Source: Nonomuraea cavernae
GTDB lineage: Bacteria > Actinomycetota > Actinomycetes > Streptosporangiales > Streptosporangiaceae
Direction: 5' to 3'
DNA: 64,000 bases
Assembly (NCBI RefSeq): GCF_014646355.1
Contig: NZ_BMNH01000034.1
Coordinates: 1-64,000, forward strand
Part shown: piece after piece, positions 53,851 through 62,690 of the stretch
How the letters are laid out: the number at the start of each line of letters is the position of its first letter
Position numbering within the stretch: position 1 is the first letter of the stretch
The notes under the pieces: generated by a model
The model's input: only the letters and a program-made list of their open reading frames with translations
Databases searched by the model: none
What the model was told of the DNA's origin: nothing
Translations under genes and position numbers: made by a program

Positions 53851-56430
53851 GTGACCCAGCATCATGCCGCAGCACCGGTTTCGCCCGTGGAGCCCATCTG
53901 GGGACGCGAGATCCCGTTCCGCAACCCGCACTTCACCGGACGTGACCGCGAGCTCGACATGCTGCGCGCGAGTCTCGGCGCCACCTCGCAGGCCGTCCTC
54001 GGCCATCCGTTGCAGCCCCTCTACGGCATGGGCGGAGTCGGCAAGACGGAGATCGCCGCCGAATACTGCCACCGCCACGCCGCCGACTACGACCTGGTGT
54101 GGTGGGTCAGGTCGGAGCAGGAGGACACCGTCCGCAACGCGCTCATCGCGCTCGGCCGGCGGATGGGCCTGGCGGAGTTCTCCGACACCGAGCGCGACTA
54201 CTCCTCGCAGATCGTGCTCGACGCGCTGCGCACCGGGAAGAAGTACTCCCGCTGGCTGCTGGTCTTCGACAACGTGACCGACCCCGACATGATCCGCTCC
54301 TACATCCCGCGCGGCGCCGGGCACGTCATCATCACCTCCCGCATCGCGCAGTGGCGCCGCGAGCTCAACTCCGAGGGCATCGAGGTGGGCGCGTTCAAGG
54401 CGGAGGAGAGCATCGACTTCCTGCGCCGGCGGATCCCCGGCCTCGGGCCGGGCGGCACCCGGGAGGCCGACGCGGAGCGGGTGGCCGAGGCGGCGCGGCT
54501 GGCCGACGCGCTCGGCCACCTGCCGCTGGCCAGCGAGCACGCCGCCGCCTACCTCATCGAGACCCGCATGGCGGTGGGCGACTATCTCGACCTCTACCGG
54601 CGCAACGCCCACGAGATGCTCGGCCAGCCCGTCGACATCTACTACCCCGAGCCGGTCGCCACCACCTGGAGCGTGTCGCACGGCACGATCTCCGACGAGG
54701 CGCGCAGCCTGTTCAAGCTGCTCTGCTTCTTCTCGCCGGAGCCGATCTCCGAGGAGCTGATCGTACGGCCCACGCTCACGGCCGGCGGGAGCCTGCCGGA
54801 GGAGCTCGGGCGGGTGCTGGGCGACCAGGCGACGTTCCGGCGGGCGGTGCGCGAGCTGGCCCGGTTCTCGCTGCTGAAGATCTTCGGGGTGCGCAACGTC
54901 GTCCAGGTGCACCGGGTCGTGCAGGATGTCACCCGGGGCAAGATGCAGCGCGAGGAGCCCGAGCAGGTCGCCGAATACCGGCGGATCGCGCACGAGCTCC
55001 TGGCCGCCTCCGACCCCGGCGTGCCCGACAAGGAGGCCAACGACCCGCAGTACGAGCTGTCCAAGCAGCACCTCATCCCGTCCGGCGGCCACGAGTCGGC
55101 CAACCCCAGGGTCCGGGCGCTCATCATCAACCAGGTGCGCCGGATGCGCCTGCGCGGCGGCAACCGCGAGGGCCTCAACCTCGGCCAGCTGGTGTTCGAC
55201 AGCTGGCGCGAGCGGTTCGGTCCCGACGACCTGCAGACGCTGATGCTGGCGCTGGAGGTGTCGATCTGCCTGTTCCAGCTGGGCGAGGTCGAGCGGGCCG
55301 GCCAGCTCACCATCGACACCCAGACCCGGCTCGCGCGCACCCACGGCCGCGACAACGAGGCCTACCTCAAGACCGCGGGCACCTACTCACGCCTGCAGCG
55401 CCACCAGGGCAACTACGCCGAGGCCCACCAGCAGGACATGGAGCTGCTCCCGCTGTACGAAGGGGTGTTCCGGTCCGAGCACCTGCAGACCCTCAACCTG
55501 CTCAACAACATCGCGCTCGACCTGCGCTGCCTGGGCCGCTACGAGGAGGCGCTGTCCTACGACCGCCGCGCCCACGACGAGCGGCGCCGCATGTTCGGCG
55601 ACGCCGCCGACTACACGCTCAGCTCCAAGTTCGCCATCGCCCGCGACCTGCGCAACCTCGGCCGGGTCGAGGAGTCGCTCGACCTGATCCGCGAGGTCTG
55701 CCGGCTGGCCGAACGCAAGAACCACCCCTGGCACGCGGTCAGGCTGCAGTGGGAGACCGAGCTGTCGGCGGCGCTGCGCTGGGTCGGCCTCTACGAGGAG
55801 GCCAGGCAGCTCGGCGAGGAGAACTTCGAGCGCCACGCGCGCATCCTCGGCCCGGCCCACCGCCAGACCCTCAACTGCGCGGTCACCCTCGTCTTCAGCC
55901 GCACACTCGACCGCGACCTGGTGGCGGCGGCCCGGCTGGGCGAGGAGACGCTGCTGGCCTGGGAGAAGGTCACCGGCGACCGCACCCACCCCAACACCCA
56001 GGCGGCGGCCGTCAACCTGGCCGTCGTCCAGCGGCTCCTCGGCAACCCGCTCGGCGCCAGCCGGATCGACCAGGAGGCGCTCGACCACCACACCAGCCGG
56101 CTCGGCGCCGAGCATCCCGGCACCGCCACGGTGATGACCAACCTGGCCAGCGACCTGGCCGCGCTCGGCAACGTACAGCGGGCCCGCGAGCTGGGCGAGA
56201 CCGCCCTGAAGATCTTCAGCGAGACGCTCGGCGAGAGTCACCCGCGCGCGCTGGCCGCCGCGAGCAACCTGGTGCTCGACCGGCGCGCCTCGGGCGAGAC
56301 CGACAAGGCGCAGGCGCTGTGCGAGCAGACCCTGGCGCGTTACGCCGAGGTGCTGCCCGACCACCCGCACGCCCTGCTCACCCAGCAGGGCGGCCGGATC
56401 GACCTCGACATCGAGCCCATGTCACAGTGA
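53851..56430 (+). CDS. FxsT-like NB-ARC/TPR ATPase
   Basis: An 859-aa STAND-type ATPase (875 aa if the ATG at 53803 is used). The N-terminus WGREIPFRNPHFTGRDRELD leads to the P-loop GMGGVGKT (residues 59-66), Walker B LLVFDN and HVIITSR of an NB-ARC module. A winged-helix-type region and about ten TPR repeats follow (about 400-850, e.g. NYAEAHQQDMELLPLYEGVF). Sequence style matches the TPR protein of FxSxx-COOH RiPP systems (FxsT). The neighbouring gene on the opposite strand encodes an alphaKG-HExxH peptide beta-hydroxylase, which supports that. Start: GTG 53851 preferred for its GAGG site. Confidence 0.75.
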   Translation: MTQHHAAAPVSPVEPIWGREIPFRNPHFTGRDRELDMLRASLGATSQAVLGHPLQPLYGMGGVGKTEIAAEYCHRHAADYDLVWWVRSEQEDTVRNALIALGRRMGLAEFSDTERDYSSQIVLDALRTGKKYSRWLLVFDNVTDPDMIRSYIPRGAGHVIITSRIAQWRRELNSEGIEVGAFKAEESIDFLRRRIPGLGPGGTREADAERVAEAARLADALGHLPLASEHAAAYLIETRMAVGDYLDLYRRNAHEMLGQPVDIYYPEPVATTWSVSHGTISDEARSLFKLLCFFSPEPISEELIVRPTLTAGGSLPEELGRVLGDQATFRRAVRELARFSLLKIFGVRNVVQVHRVVQDVTRGKMQREEPEQVAEYRRIAHELLAASDPGVPDKEANDPQYELSKQHLIPSGGHESANPRVRALIINQVRRMRLRGGNREGLNLGQLVFDSWRERFGPDDLQTLMLALEVSICLFQLGEVERAGQLTIDTQTRLARTHGRDNEAYLKTAGTYSRLQRHQGNYAEAHQQDMELLPLYEGVFRSEHLQTLNLLNNIALDLRCLGRYEEALSYDRRAHDERRRMFGDAADYTLSSKFAIARDLRNLGRVEESLDLIREVCRLAERKNHPWHAVRLQWETELSAALRWVGLYEEARQLGEENFERHARILGPAHRQTLNCAVTLVFSRTLDRDLVAAARLGEETLLAWEKVTGDRTHPNTQAAAVNLAVVQRLLGNPLGASRIDQEALDHHTSRLGAEHPGTATVMTNLASDLAALGNVQRARELGETALKIFSETLGESHPRALAAASNLVLDRRASGETDKAQALCEQTLARYAEVLPDHPHALLTQQGGRIDLDIEPMSQ

Positions 56431-57381
56431 GCACCGCATCTCGGCCACGAAGCGCTCGCCCTCCGCGGTCAGCGCTCCCGACCCGGCGAGCTCGCCGGTC
56501 GCCTTGCGGGTCGGCTCCTCCCAGGCGCGGATCCCGGCCAGGGCCCGGTCGTGGTGCGGGGTGTCCAGCAGCAGCCGCCAGAAGGCGATGAGCCCGGCGT
56601 AGGCGTAGCAGCCCTGCAGCAGGTTCTCGGCCGGGCGGGGGTCGTCGCGCCACGGCGCCCGGCCGGTCCAGCCGGTGTCCGGCCGCACCAGCGGCACATG
56701 GTTGGTGACCGCGCCGAGCAGCACGTGCCTGAACTCGTGCAGCAGGGTCTCGGCGCACTCCACGTCGTCGGCGGGCATCGACATCGCGATCGCGCCGAAC
56801 GCCCAGCCGGAGGTGGAGCTGCGCAGGACGCCCGGCACGGCGGGCAACAGGGGGACGAGCACGCGCAGGGTCTCGGCCATCGCCGCCGCCGTGCCGGGCA
56901 GGTGACCGCCGAGCAGCCGCCAGCCCGCGTCGAGCACGTCTCGCCAGGCGGGCAGGCGGGGGGCGGGGTCGCGTTCGCCGTACAGGTCGAGGTAGGGGTC
57001 GTCGTTGACCAGACAGAGCCGCAGGACGAGACCGTGGCGGGCGATCCGCAGGTCGGGCGGGCGGGGTGGGCCGGCCACCGCCGCGGCCACCTCGGCGAGA
57101 TAGCGGGTGTCGGGCCGGGCTGTCGCGCGAAGGCTGCGCGCCGCCCAGACGCCGACCTGCGGCGCCGCCAGCAGTTCGCGCACCCGGCACGGATCCTCGT
57201 GCTCGGCCTTGGCCAGCTGACGGTGCGCCGCGGCGAATTCCGGAGCCGGGTCCCCGGACAGGAGCCGGCGCCGCAGCGCCTCGATCAGGATGAGATGACG
57301 GCGTGATTCGGCCAGCCGCCAAGGGGCCACCGCGGCGGGCTGGATTCGGCCCGCCGCGAGGTCAGCCAGTGGGGGTTTCAT
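56422..57381 (-). CDS. alphaKG-HExxH-type peptide beta-hydroxylase-like protein
   Basis: A 319-aa protein of the HExxH peptide-modification family (now described as 2-oxoglutarate-dependent peptide beta-hydroxylases). The motif ETLLHEFRHVLLGAVTNHV holds His215, Glu216 and His219. The N-terminus PAAVAPWRLAESRRHLILIEALR is the family type. These enzymes hydroxylate RiPP precursors, often Asp, Asn or His side chains, in actinobacterial clusters with FxsT-like proteins. The ATG at 57381 lies inside the 3' end of the small peptide gene (20-base overlap), so the two are coupled. Its stop overlaps the convergent NB-ARC gene end. Confidence 0.82.
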   Translation of the reverse strand: MKPPLADLAAGRIQPAAVAPWRLAESRRHLILIEALRRRLLSGDPAPEFAAAHRQLAKAEHEDPCRVRELLAAPQVGVWAARSLRATARPDTRYLAEVAAAVAGPPRPPDLRIARHGLVLRLCLVNDDPYLDLYGERDPAPRLPAWRDVLDAGWRLLGGHLPGTAAAMAETLRVLVPLLPAVPGVLRSSTSGWAFGAIAMSMPADDVECAETLLHEFRHVLLGAVTNHVPLVRPDTGWTGRAPWRDDPRPAENLLQGCYAYAGLIAFWRLLLDTPHHDRALAGIRAWEEPTRKATGELAGSGALTAEGERFVAEMRCSL

Positions 57382-57541
57382 CGCCGGGACATCCGCTTCT
57401 CCCGCTCGGTTGGTCCCATACGCGAGAAGCTTCGCTCCGCATGTTTCCTATGGTGCCGGCCAGAGCCGCGAACGATTCGTCAGTGAGTTGGGCCAGTTGG
57501 TCCAGGGTGAGTGGGTCGATACTCAGTTCCGGACCTCCCAT
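57362..57541 (-). CDS. 59-aa candidate RiPP precursor peptide
   Basis: A short peptide: a leader-like N-terminal part (IDPLTLDQLAQLTDESFAA, helix-forming) followed by a polar C-terminal half that includes ASRVWDQPSGRSGCPG. AAGGAGG lies 5 bases before the ATG at 57541, so it is well translated. The last codons overlap the start of the HExxH hydroxylase gene, the usual precursor-enzyme arrangement. The C-terminus is PTG, not FxSxx, and there is one Cys, one Trp and several Asp, so the modified residue is unknown. An upstream ATG at 57565 exists but has no ribosome site. Confidence 0.6.
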   Translation of the reverse strand: MGGPELSIDPLTLDQLAQLTDESFAALAGTIGNMRSEASRVWDQPSGRSGCPGDETPTG

Positions 57542-57622
57542 TCGGGCCTCCTTCATGGGGATCATCGCGATGATACGTCATAAAGCATTCATTTCTCTTT
57601 ACCGAATTACCCGGATAGGCGG

Positions 57623-60600
57623 TCAAAATCGGTAATGGAGTACGACGAGTTCGGCGCGCATGGCGACGGCCACGTTGCCGTCCGGGGTCACGGTCACCCG
57701 CTGCGCCGCCTCGGGCAGCGCGTAGCAGCCGGTGCGCCGCCAGGTCCGCAGATCCCAGAACGCCAGCGTGGCGTCCTCGGAGCCGGTGATCGCGACCGGC
57801 CGGCCGCCGAACGCGGCGCACGCCAGGCCGGTGGCGGCCGACTCGTGCCGTTCGGCGGCCCGGTGCAGCGGGGCGGCGTTGCGCAGGTCCCAGCCGCGGA
57901 CCGACCCGTCGTCGGCGACGGTGACCACGAGATGCCGGTCGTCCACCCGCACGCCCCGCGCCGCGCGCACCCCGCGGGCCCCGCTCAGCCGGTGCGGCAC
58001 CGGGTTGCCGCTGGCCAGGTCGACGACCCAGGCCGTGCCCGACTCGTCCACCACGATCAGGCAGGTCCGGTTGCCCATCGTGTGGACGTCGAGGTCCCGG
58101 ACGGGTGCCCGGCCGATCTCGTGCGTGGACAGGCGGAGCCCGGTCGCCACGCTGACGATCCGCACGACGCCGCGCGTGCGCGACCCGCAGGCCAGGACAC
58201 CGGTCTCGCCGAGCCGGCCCGAGGCCAGGATCTCCGGGCCTCCGGCCTGCTCGGGGGCCTGCTCGGGGGCCTGCTCGGTGCGCTGGAAGCCGGTCCGTCC
58301 GGCTCCGGTCCACAGCGTCAGGGGGCCCGGGGGAGCGTACGAGATCACGTGCCGGCCGTCCGCCGCCGAGGCCAGCCCGGAGCGGGGGCGCACGGCGTGC
58401 CGGCCGAGCGGCATCCCGGTCGCGGAGGCGTACAGGTGCAGCACGTCGCCGGTGAGCGCGGCGAGCACGCCCTCGCCGGTCGCCAGCCCCGTGATGGGCG
58501 CCCAGCTGCGGTCCGGCGACGCGGACGCCACGTCGGCGTTCCACAGGCGGACCCGCCCGTCGCGGCCGGCGCTGACGATCACCGGCCGGGCCGCGATCCG
58601 GGTGCGGGCCAGCGCGGTCACCGGGCCGGCGTGCGCGGCCACGTTCCAGGCCGGCCGGCCCAGCCCCAAATCCACCGAGTGGAGCGCGCCCGTGTCGTCG
58701 CCCGCGAAGTCGGCCTCGGGGCCGGGCGCGGGCAGCGCGGCGCAGGCAGCGGGCCCCGGCAGCGCCCGGTGGTCGCCGTCGACCAGGTTCCACGCCCACA
58801 GGCGGCCGTCGCGCGTCCGCAGCACCGCGTGCGCCGCACCGGCCGCGCCGACACAGGTGACCTCCGCGAACGGCGCGCCGGCCACCCGCAGGATGCCCAG
58901 TGACCGCCCCGTCTCCAGCGACCAGAGCCGGGCCGTGCCCTCGCTGTCCGTCGTGACGGCGACCGGGCCGTTGACCGTGGCGCAGGCCACCGAGCCCCGG
59001 GGGCCGAGAGCGCCGGTCAGCGGCGGGCCGGCCTCCGGCGCCCGGACCCGGCGGTGGTCGTCCGCTCCCGCGCTCACCTCGCCGATCTCCGAGCCCGGTG
59101 TCCAGAGCCGGCAGTGGCCGTCCGTCCCCACGCTCACCACGGCGCTCACCATGGGGCTCACCATGGGGCTCACCATGGGGCTCACGTCGCCGATCTCGGC
59201 GACGGCCAGCGCGGAGATCCGCCCGGCGTGGCGGGGCGCGGACGCCTTGATCCGCTCGCCGGTCGCCGGTTCCCAGACCCGGATCGCGCCGTCGCCGTGC
59301 CCGGTCACCAGGGCCGTGCGGCCCGCCCACGGGACGGCCCGCACGACGGTCACCTCGTCGCCGAAGCCGTCCGGCGGGCCCGTCGGGTGGCCGGTCTCCA
59401 GATCCCACAGCCGGACCGGGCCCTCGTCGCAGCTGATCGCCAGGACGGGGCGGCCGTCCAGCACGAAGGTGTCGAGGGTGTGCCGGGTGCCCCCGGCCGC
59501 GATGGTCATCCGCAGCGCCGGGCTCACCGCGATGCCGGTGGCCCAGGCCGGCGCCCAGCCGCCGCCCCGGGTCAGCTCGGCCGCCATCGCGTGCTCGCCG
59601 AACCGGGCGGCGTCCACGGCCAGGATCTGACGCCGGACACCCGGCCCGGCCACCGCGTGGCGGGCCGCCGAGGCGCGGTAGACGTGCGCGCCGACCGGCG
59701 GGTCCGGCAGCGCCGCCAGCACCGGCAGCGTCGTCACCGGGTCGGTGTGCACCAGGAACTCCGGCCGGGCCAGCAGCTCGGCGATCCGCGAGGCGCCGTC
59801 GGCGTGGTGGACGGCGTGCCGCCGCACGTACGCCGGGGCCGCCGCCCAGTCCATCTCCGGCCCGGCCGGCGCGAGCAGATCCAGGATCTCCGCGTCGCGG
59901 CCCGAGGCCCGCAGGTGATCGATGAGACCCTGGTGGAACAGCCGGTACAGGACGGTCGTGCCGTCCTCCTCGACGCTCTGCCGCAGGTAGAAGCGCGCGG
60001 CCGACAGGGCGGCCCGTACCTCCGCCTCGGCCATGGCCGGGCCGGACAGCGGGCCCAGGGCGCGTACGACCTCCACCGGCATGCCGTCGCCCCGGGCGTG
60101 GGCCACGGCGGTGAGGACGGCGCCCACCTCCGGCCGGTCGGCCAGGTCGAGGTCCATCACCTCGGGCAGGGTGCGCGGCGTGCCGAGGCCGAGCGACCGG
60201 GCCACGACCGCGTCCGCGACCGGCACCCGCCGCGCCGCGAACCGGTGCGTGCACAGCCCCGCGACCAGGAACTCGCCCCACCGGTCGGCGTCCTTCGGCG
60301 GGTCGGCCGCCAGGGTCTCGGCGACGGCCCGTGCGTAGGCGCGGCGCGCGGGCACGTACCGGACCGAGTTGTACGGCTCCGTCAGCTCCAGGACCGCCTC
60401 GACGTACTGGCGGATGTTCCGCTGGACCTCGGCCCGGTCCTCGTCGTCGAGGTCCACGAGCCCGCCCGCGTCCTCGGCCGCCCGCCGCAGCGCCGCGAAC
60501 TCCGGCCACGGCCGCATCCCGGCCAGCAGCCGGCACCGCCCCCGCCGCACCAGGTCCAGCAGGTCGGCGGCGAGCTCGGCCGGGCGGCTCGCCTCGTCCA

Positions 60601-61807
60601 GCGCGTCCACCAGGAGGGTGGGCCGGTCCTCCAGCGCCTCGCCGAACGACTCGCGGGTCCAGGGGGTCCGCGGCGTGGGCAGCCGGAGCTGGGCCGCGAG
60701 GGCGGCGAGGATCTCACCGGTGCCCAGCTGCCGGGCGTGCGCGATGGCCAGCCGGGCGTTCTCCGCCGGACGGTGGGCGGCCCGCGTCCAGATCCGCTCC
60801 GTACGGCGGCGCAGCTCCGGATGCGCGGCGCAGGCCAGCACGCCGAGCAGCGCCGACTTGCCGGTGCCGGGGCTGCCGGTCACCACGCGCAGCGGCCCGT
60901 CGCCCGCCCCGTCGAGCCACGCCGCCAGCGCGGCCAGCTCCTCGGCCCGGCCGGTGAAGCAGCCCGCCTGCGCCGTCCGGTCGTGGCCGGCGGCCCGCCG
61001 CTCGTAGTGTCTGGGGTCGATGGCCGCGACCTCGGCGAGGAACCCGCCGAACGCGCGGTCGGCCGCCTGCTCGGTCGCCGCGGCGCGGTCGGGGTCGTAG
61101 TCGGGGTTGCGGAAGAACGGCGGCACGTCGGCGGCCGACCTGAACTCCACCAGGCTGGACATCATCTCCTGCGGGGCGGCGTCCAGCTCCGTGATCAGCC
61201 GGTCGAGCTGGTCCCGGATGTCGGCGTGCAGGGTGGACAGCGAGATGTACTCGTTGGCGGGCGGGATGTGCCGCAGCCCGCGGCTCATCTCGTCCAGGAC
61301 GCTCGCGGCGGCCCGGGTGAACAGGCCGTCGAACGCGGCGTTGCGGGGGGCGCAGGCGGCGAGCACGGTCGTGCGGGCCGGCGTCTCCAGGGTCAGCTGG
61401 TGCGGGGACCGGGCGGCCGTCCCGGCGTGGCACACGTCGACCAGGAACAGCACCCGGGGCCCGTCCGCCGGGTTCTCCGCCTCCTTGACCCAGTCGACCA
61501 CCCGCGTCTGGCGGGGCGCCGCGCCGTCGGGACCCACCACGTGCAGGTCGCCCGTCCGGGTCAGCTCCCCGTGACCGACGATCGCCACGACCAGCAGGTC
61601 GTCCGGCCCGCAGGCCTCGATCTCCGCGAAGACCGCCTCACCCAGCTCAGCCGCCGTGGCGGGGGCCGGGGTCGCGCAGTCGAAGCCGAAGCGCCGCAGC
61701 ACGCCGGCCATCCGGGCCGCGAGCGTGCCGGCGAACTCCAGCGGCTCCCGGCCCCGCGCCTCCGGGACGCTCAGGCACAGCGCGCGGCGCCGGATGGTCT
61801 GAGGCAC
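57623..61807 (-). CDS. Caspase-like STAND NTPase with WD40 repeats
   Basis: A 1394-aa protein. The N-terminal caspase-like (C14/metacaspase) domain has catalytic His79 (VAIVGHGE) and Cys126 (VDVCHAG). A linker precedes a STAND NTPase with Walker A GSPGTGKS (311-318) and Walker B LLVDALDE (398-405). A helical hinge follows, then WD40 repeats fill about 720-1394 (many WD-type ends, e.g. VRLWDLETG, IRVWEPATG, VRLWNADVA). In multicellular bacteria such proteins are thought to sense invaders and activate by oligomerisation. The GTG at 61807 is used; no better start was seen. It contains two 12-bp in-frame tandem repeats. Confidence 0.85.
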   Translation of the reverse strand: MPQTIRRRALCLSVPEARGREPLEFAGTLAARMAGVLRRFGFDCATPAPATAAELGEAVFAEIEACGPDDLLVVAIVGHGELTRTGDLHVVGPDGAAPRQTRVVDWVKEAENPADGPRVLFLVDVCHAGTAARSPHQLTLETPARTTVLAACAPRNAAFDGLFTRAAASVLDEMSRGLRHIPPANEYISLSTLHADIRDQLDRLITELDAAPQEMMSSLVEFRSAADVPPFFRNPDYDPDRAAATEQAADRAFGGFLAEVAAIDPRHYERRAAGHDRTAQAGCFTGRAEELAALAAWLDGAGDGPLRVVTGSPGTGKSALLGVLACAAHPELRRRTERIWTRAAHRPAENARLAIAHARQLGTGEILAALAAQLRLPTPRTPWTRESFGEALEDRPTLLVDALDEASRPAELAADLLDLVRRGRCRLLAGMRPWPEFAALRRAAEDAGGLVDLDDEDRAEVQRNIRQYVEAVLELTEPYNSVRYVPARRAYARAVAETLAADPPKDADRWGEFLVAGLCTHRFAARRVPVADAVVARSLGLGTPRTLPEVMDLDLADRPEVGAVLTAVAHARGDGMPVEVVRALGPLSGPAMAEAEVRAALSAARFYLRQSVEEDGTTVLYRLFHQGLIDHLRASGRDAEILDLLAPAGPEMDWAAAPAYVRRHAVHHADGASRIAELLARPEFLVHTDPVTTLPVLAALPDPPVGAHVYRASAARHAVAGPGVRRQILAVDAARFGEHAMAAELTRGGGWAPAWATGIAVSPALRMTIAAGGTRHTLDTFVLDGRPVLAISCDEGPVRLWDLETGHPTGPPDGFGDEVTVVRAVPWAGRTALVTGHGDGAIRVWEPATGERIKASAPRHAGRISALAVAEIGDVSPMVSPMVSPMVSAVVSVGTDGHCRLWTPGSEIGEVSAGADDHRRVRAPEAGPPLTGALGPRGSVACATVNGPVAVTTDSEGTARLWSLETGRSLGILRVAGAPFAEVTCVGAAGAAHAVLRTRDGRLWAWNLVDGDHRALPGPAACAALPAPGPEADFAGDDTGALHSVDLGLGRPAWNVAAHAGPVTALARTRIAARPVIVSAGRDGRVRLWNADVASASPDRSWAPITGLATGEGVLAALTGDVLHLYASATGMPLGRHAVRPRSGLASAADGRHVISYAPPGPLTLWTGAGRTGFQRTEQAPEQAPEQAGGPEILASGRLGETGVLACGSRTRGVVRIVSVATGLRLSTHEIGRAPVRDLDVHTMGNRTCLIVVDESGTAWVVDLASGNPVPHRLSGARGVRAARGVRVDDRHLVVTVADDGSVRGWDLRNAAPLHRAAERHESAATGLACAAFGGRPVAITGSEDATLAFWDLRTWRRTGCYALPEAAQRVTVTPDGNVAVAMRAELVVLHYRF
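58246..58278. repeat. 12-bp tandem repeat in the WD40 gene
   Basis: The unit CCTGCTCGGGGG occurs at 58246-58257 and 58258-58269, with a third partial copy to 58278. It encodes EQAP repeats in a propeller loop. Confidence 0.75.
59145..59180. repeat. 12-bp tandem repeat in the WD40 gene
   Basis: Three exact copies of CTCACCATGGGG (59145-59156, 59157-59168, 59169-59180) encode repeated MVSP. They sit in frame between WD40 blades. Confidence 0.85.
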
Positions 61808-61815
61808 CGTGCCGC

Positions 61816-62649
61816 CTACAGGCCGAGGTGCCGGGTGACGTCGGGACAGCGTAAGTAGCTCTGCGCCGTGTGGAAGTCCCAGCCCGCGATCCGCAGGTCG
61901 GTCACCTCGGCGTCCACGCCGTCGAAGCTGCCGCCGAGGCCCGTCCGGGGCACCGCCACCAGATCGCCCACATCGGACAGATTGACCCAGCGCCGCACCC
62001 CCGGCGGGCGCGCGCCCCGGTCGTCCGGCGGGGGATCCAGCCGGTCGAACACCACGCCGGGCATGCCGAGCGGGCTCCCCAGGGTGACGAGCAGGTCCAC
62101 GCGCAGCTCGGGCGCGGCCCACAACGCCTCGTAGGTCACCACGCTGCCCAGCGAGTGGGCCACCACGACGACCCGCTCGTGCCCGGAGCCCGCCGCGATG
62201 GCCGCGCCCACCGCGTTGCGGGCCGCCAGCCGCCGCTTCCCGCCGGGACTCTTCAGGTAGACGCCGACCTCCCGGACGAACGTGGTGGCGAACGCGCGGA
62301 CCGTCCTGCCGTACCTGCGGGTGAGCCAGTCGGCCGCGGCGCGGGCCCTGGCCGTACGGTCGCCCTGCGCGGTCTGCGGCGCGGGGCGCAGCCGGTCCAC
62401 CCAGTCGATCAGCAGACCGGCGGCGAAGTCGTCGAGCGTGTCGACGTCGTCGGCGCCCTGGTGGGCGCCCCGGCGCAGGTGGTGGGCGTAGTAGCCGACG
62501 GTGACGGGCGTCCCGCCCAGCCAGCACGTCCAGTCGCGGCCGGCCGACGCCGCGGCCTCGGCCGCCGACCCTGTCCGGCGGAAGTACGAGTAGTTGCGGA
62601 CCCCGTGGACTCCGACGAGATATGGGAGCACATGTTCATAGGTCCCCAA
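61816..62649 (-). CDS. Alpha/beta-hydrolase (PGAP1/lipase-like)
   Basis: About 277 aa. A hydrolase core starts VLPYLVGVHGVRNYSYF (oxyanion-hole region), with nucleophile elbow VVVAHSLGSVV (Ser near residue 180) and later acidic and His candidates (GDLVAVPR..., WDFHTAQSY). It ends 8 bases before the caspase-STAND gene, so it is likely in the same operon. The start is uncertain: TTG 62649 has GAAGGA 9 bases upstream, while GTG 62631 gives a cleaner N-terminus. Homologous hydrolases are often found beside STAND/WD40 genes; the substrate is unknown. Confidence 0.7.
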   Translation of the reverse strand: MGTYEHVLPYLVGVHGVRNYSYFRRTGSAAEAAASAGRDWTCWLGGTPVTVGYYAHHLRRGAHQGADDVDTLDDFAAGLLIDWVDRLRPAPQTAQGDRTARARAAADWLTRRYGRTVRAFATTFVREVGVYLKSPGGKRRLAARNAVGAAIAAGSGHERVVVVAHSLGSVVTYEALWAAPELRVDLLVTLGSPLGMPGVVFDRLDPPPDDRGARPPGVRRWVNLSDVGDLVAVPRTGLGGSFDGVDAEVTDLRIAGWDFHTAQSYLRCPDVTRHLGL

Positions 62650-62690
62650 TTTTGTTCGTCCTTCAACCGCCCTTGACCGTGTGGACAGGT

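Noticed and set aside
53050..55344. Long minus-strand reading frame extending the TPR gene to 912 codons
   Set aside because: Beyond 53472 it mirrors the NB-ARC gene, has low-complexity composition and no family features. ATG 53472 has a good ribosome site.
57362..57541. Assignment of the small peptide as a standard FxSxx-COOH precursor (FxsA)
   Set aside because: It does not end in FxSxx, and no FxsB radical SAM gene was found in the window.
59054..61858. 934-codon plus-strand reading frame opposite the caspase-STAND-WD40 gene
   Set aside because: It is a high-GC antisense shadow. Translation is Arg/Gly/Pro/His-rich without domains, while the minus strand has caspase, P-loop and WD40 motifs.
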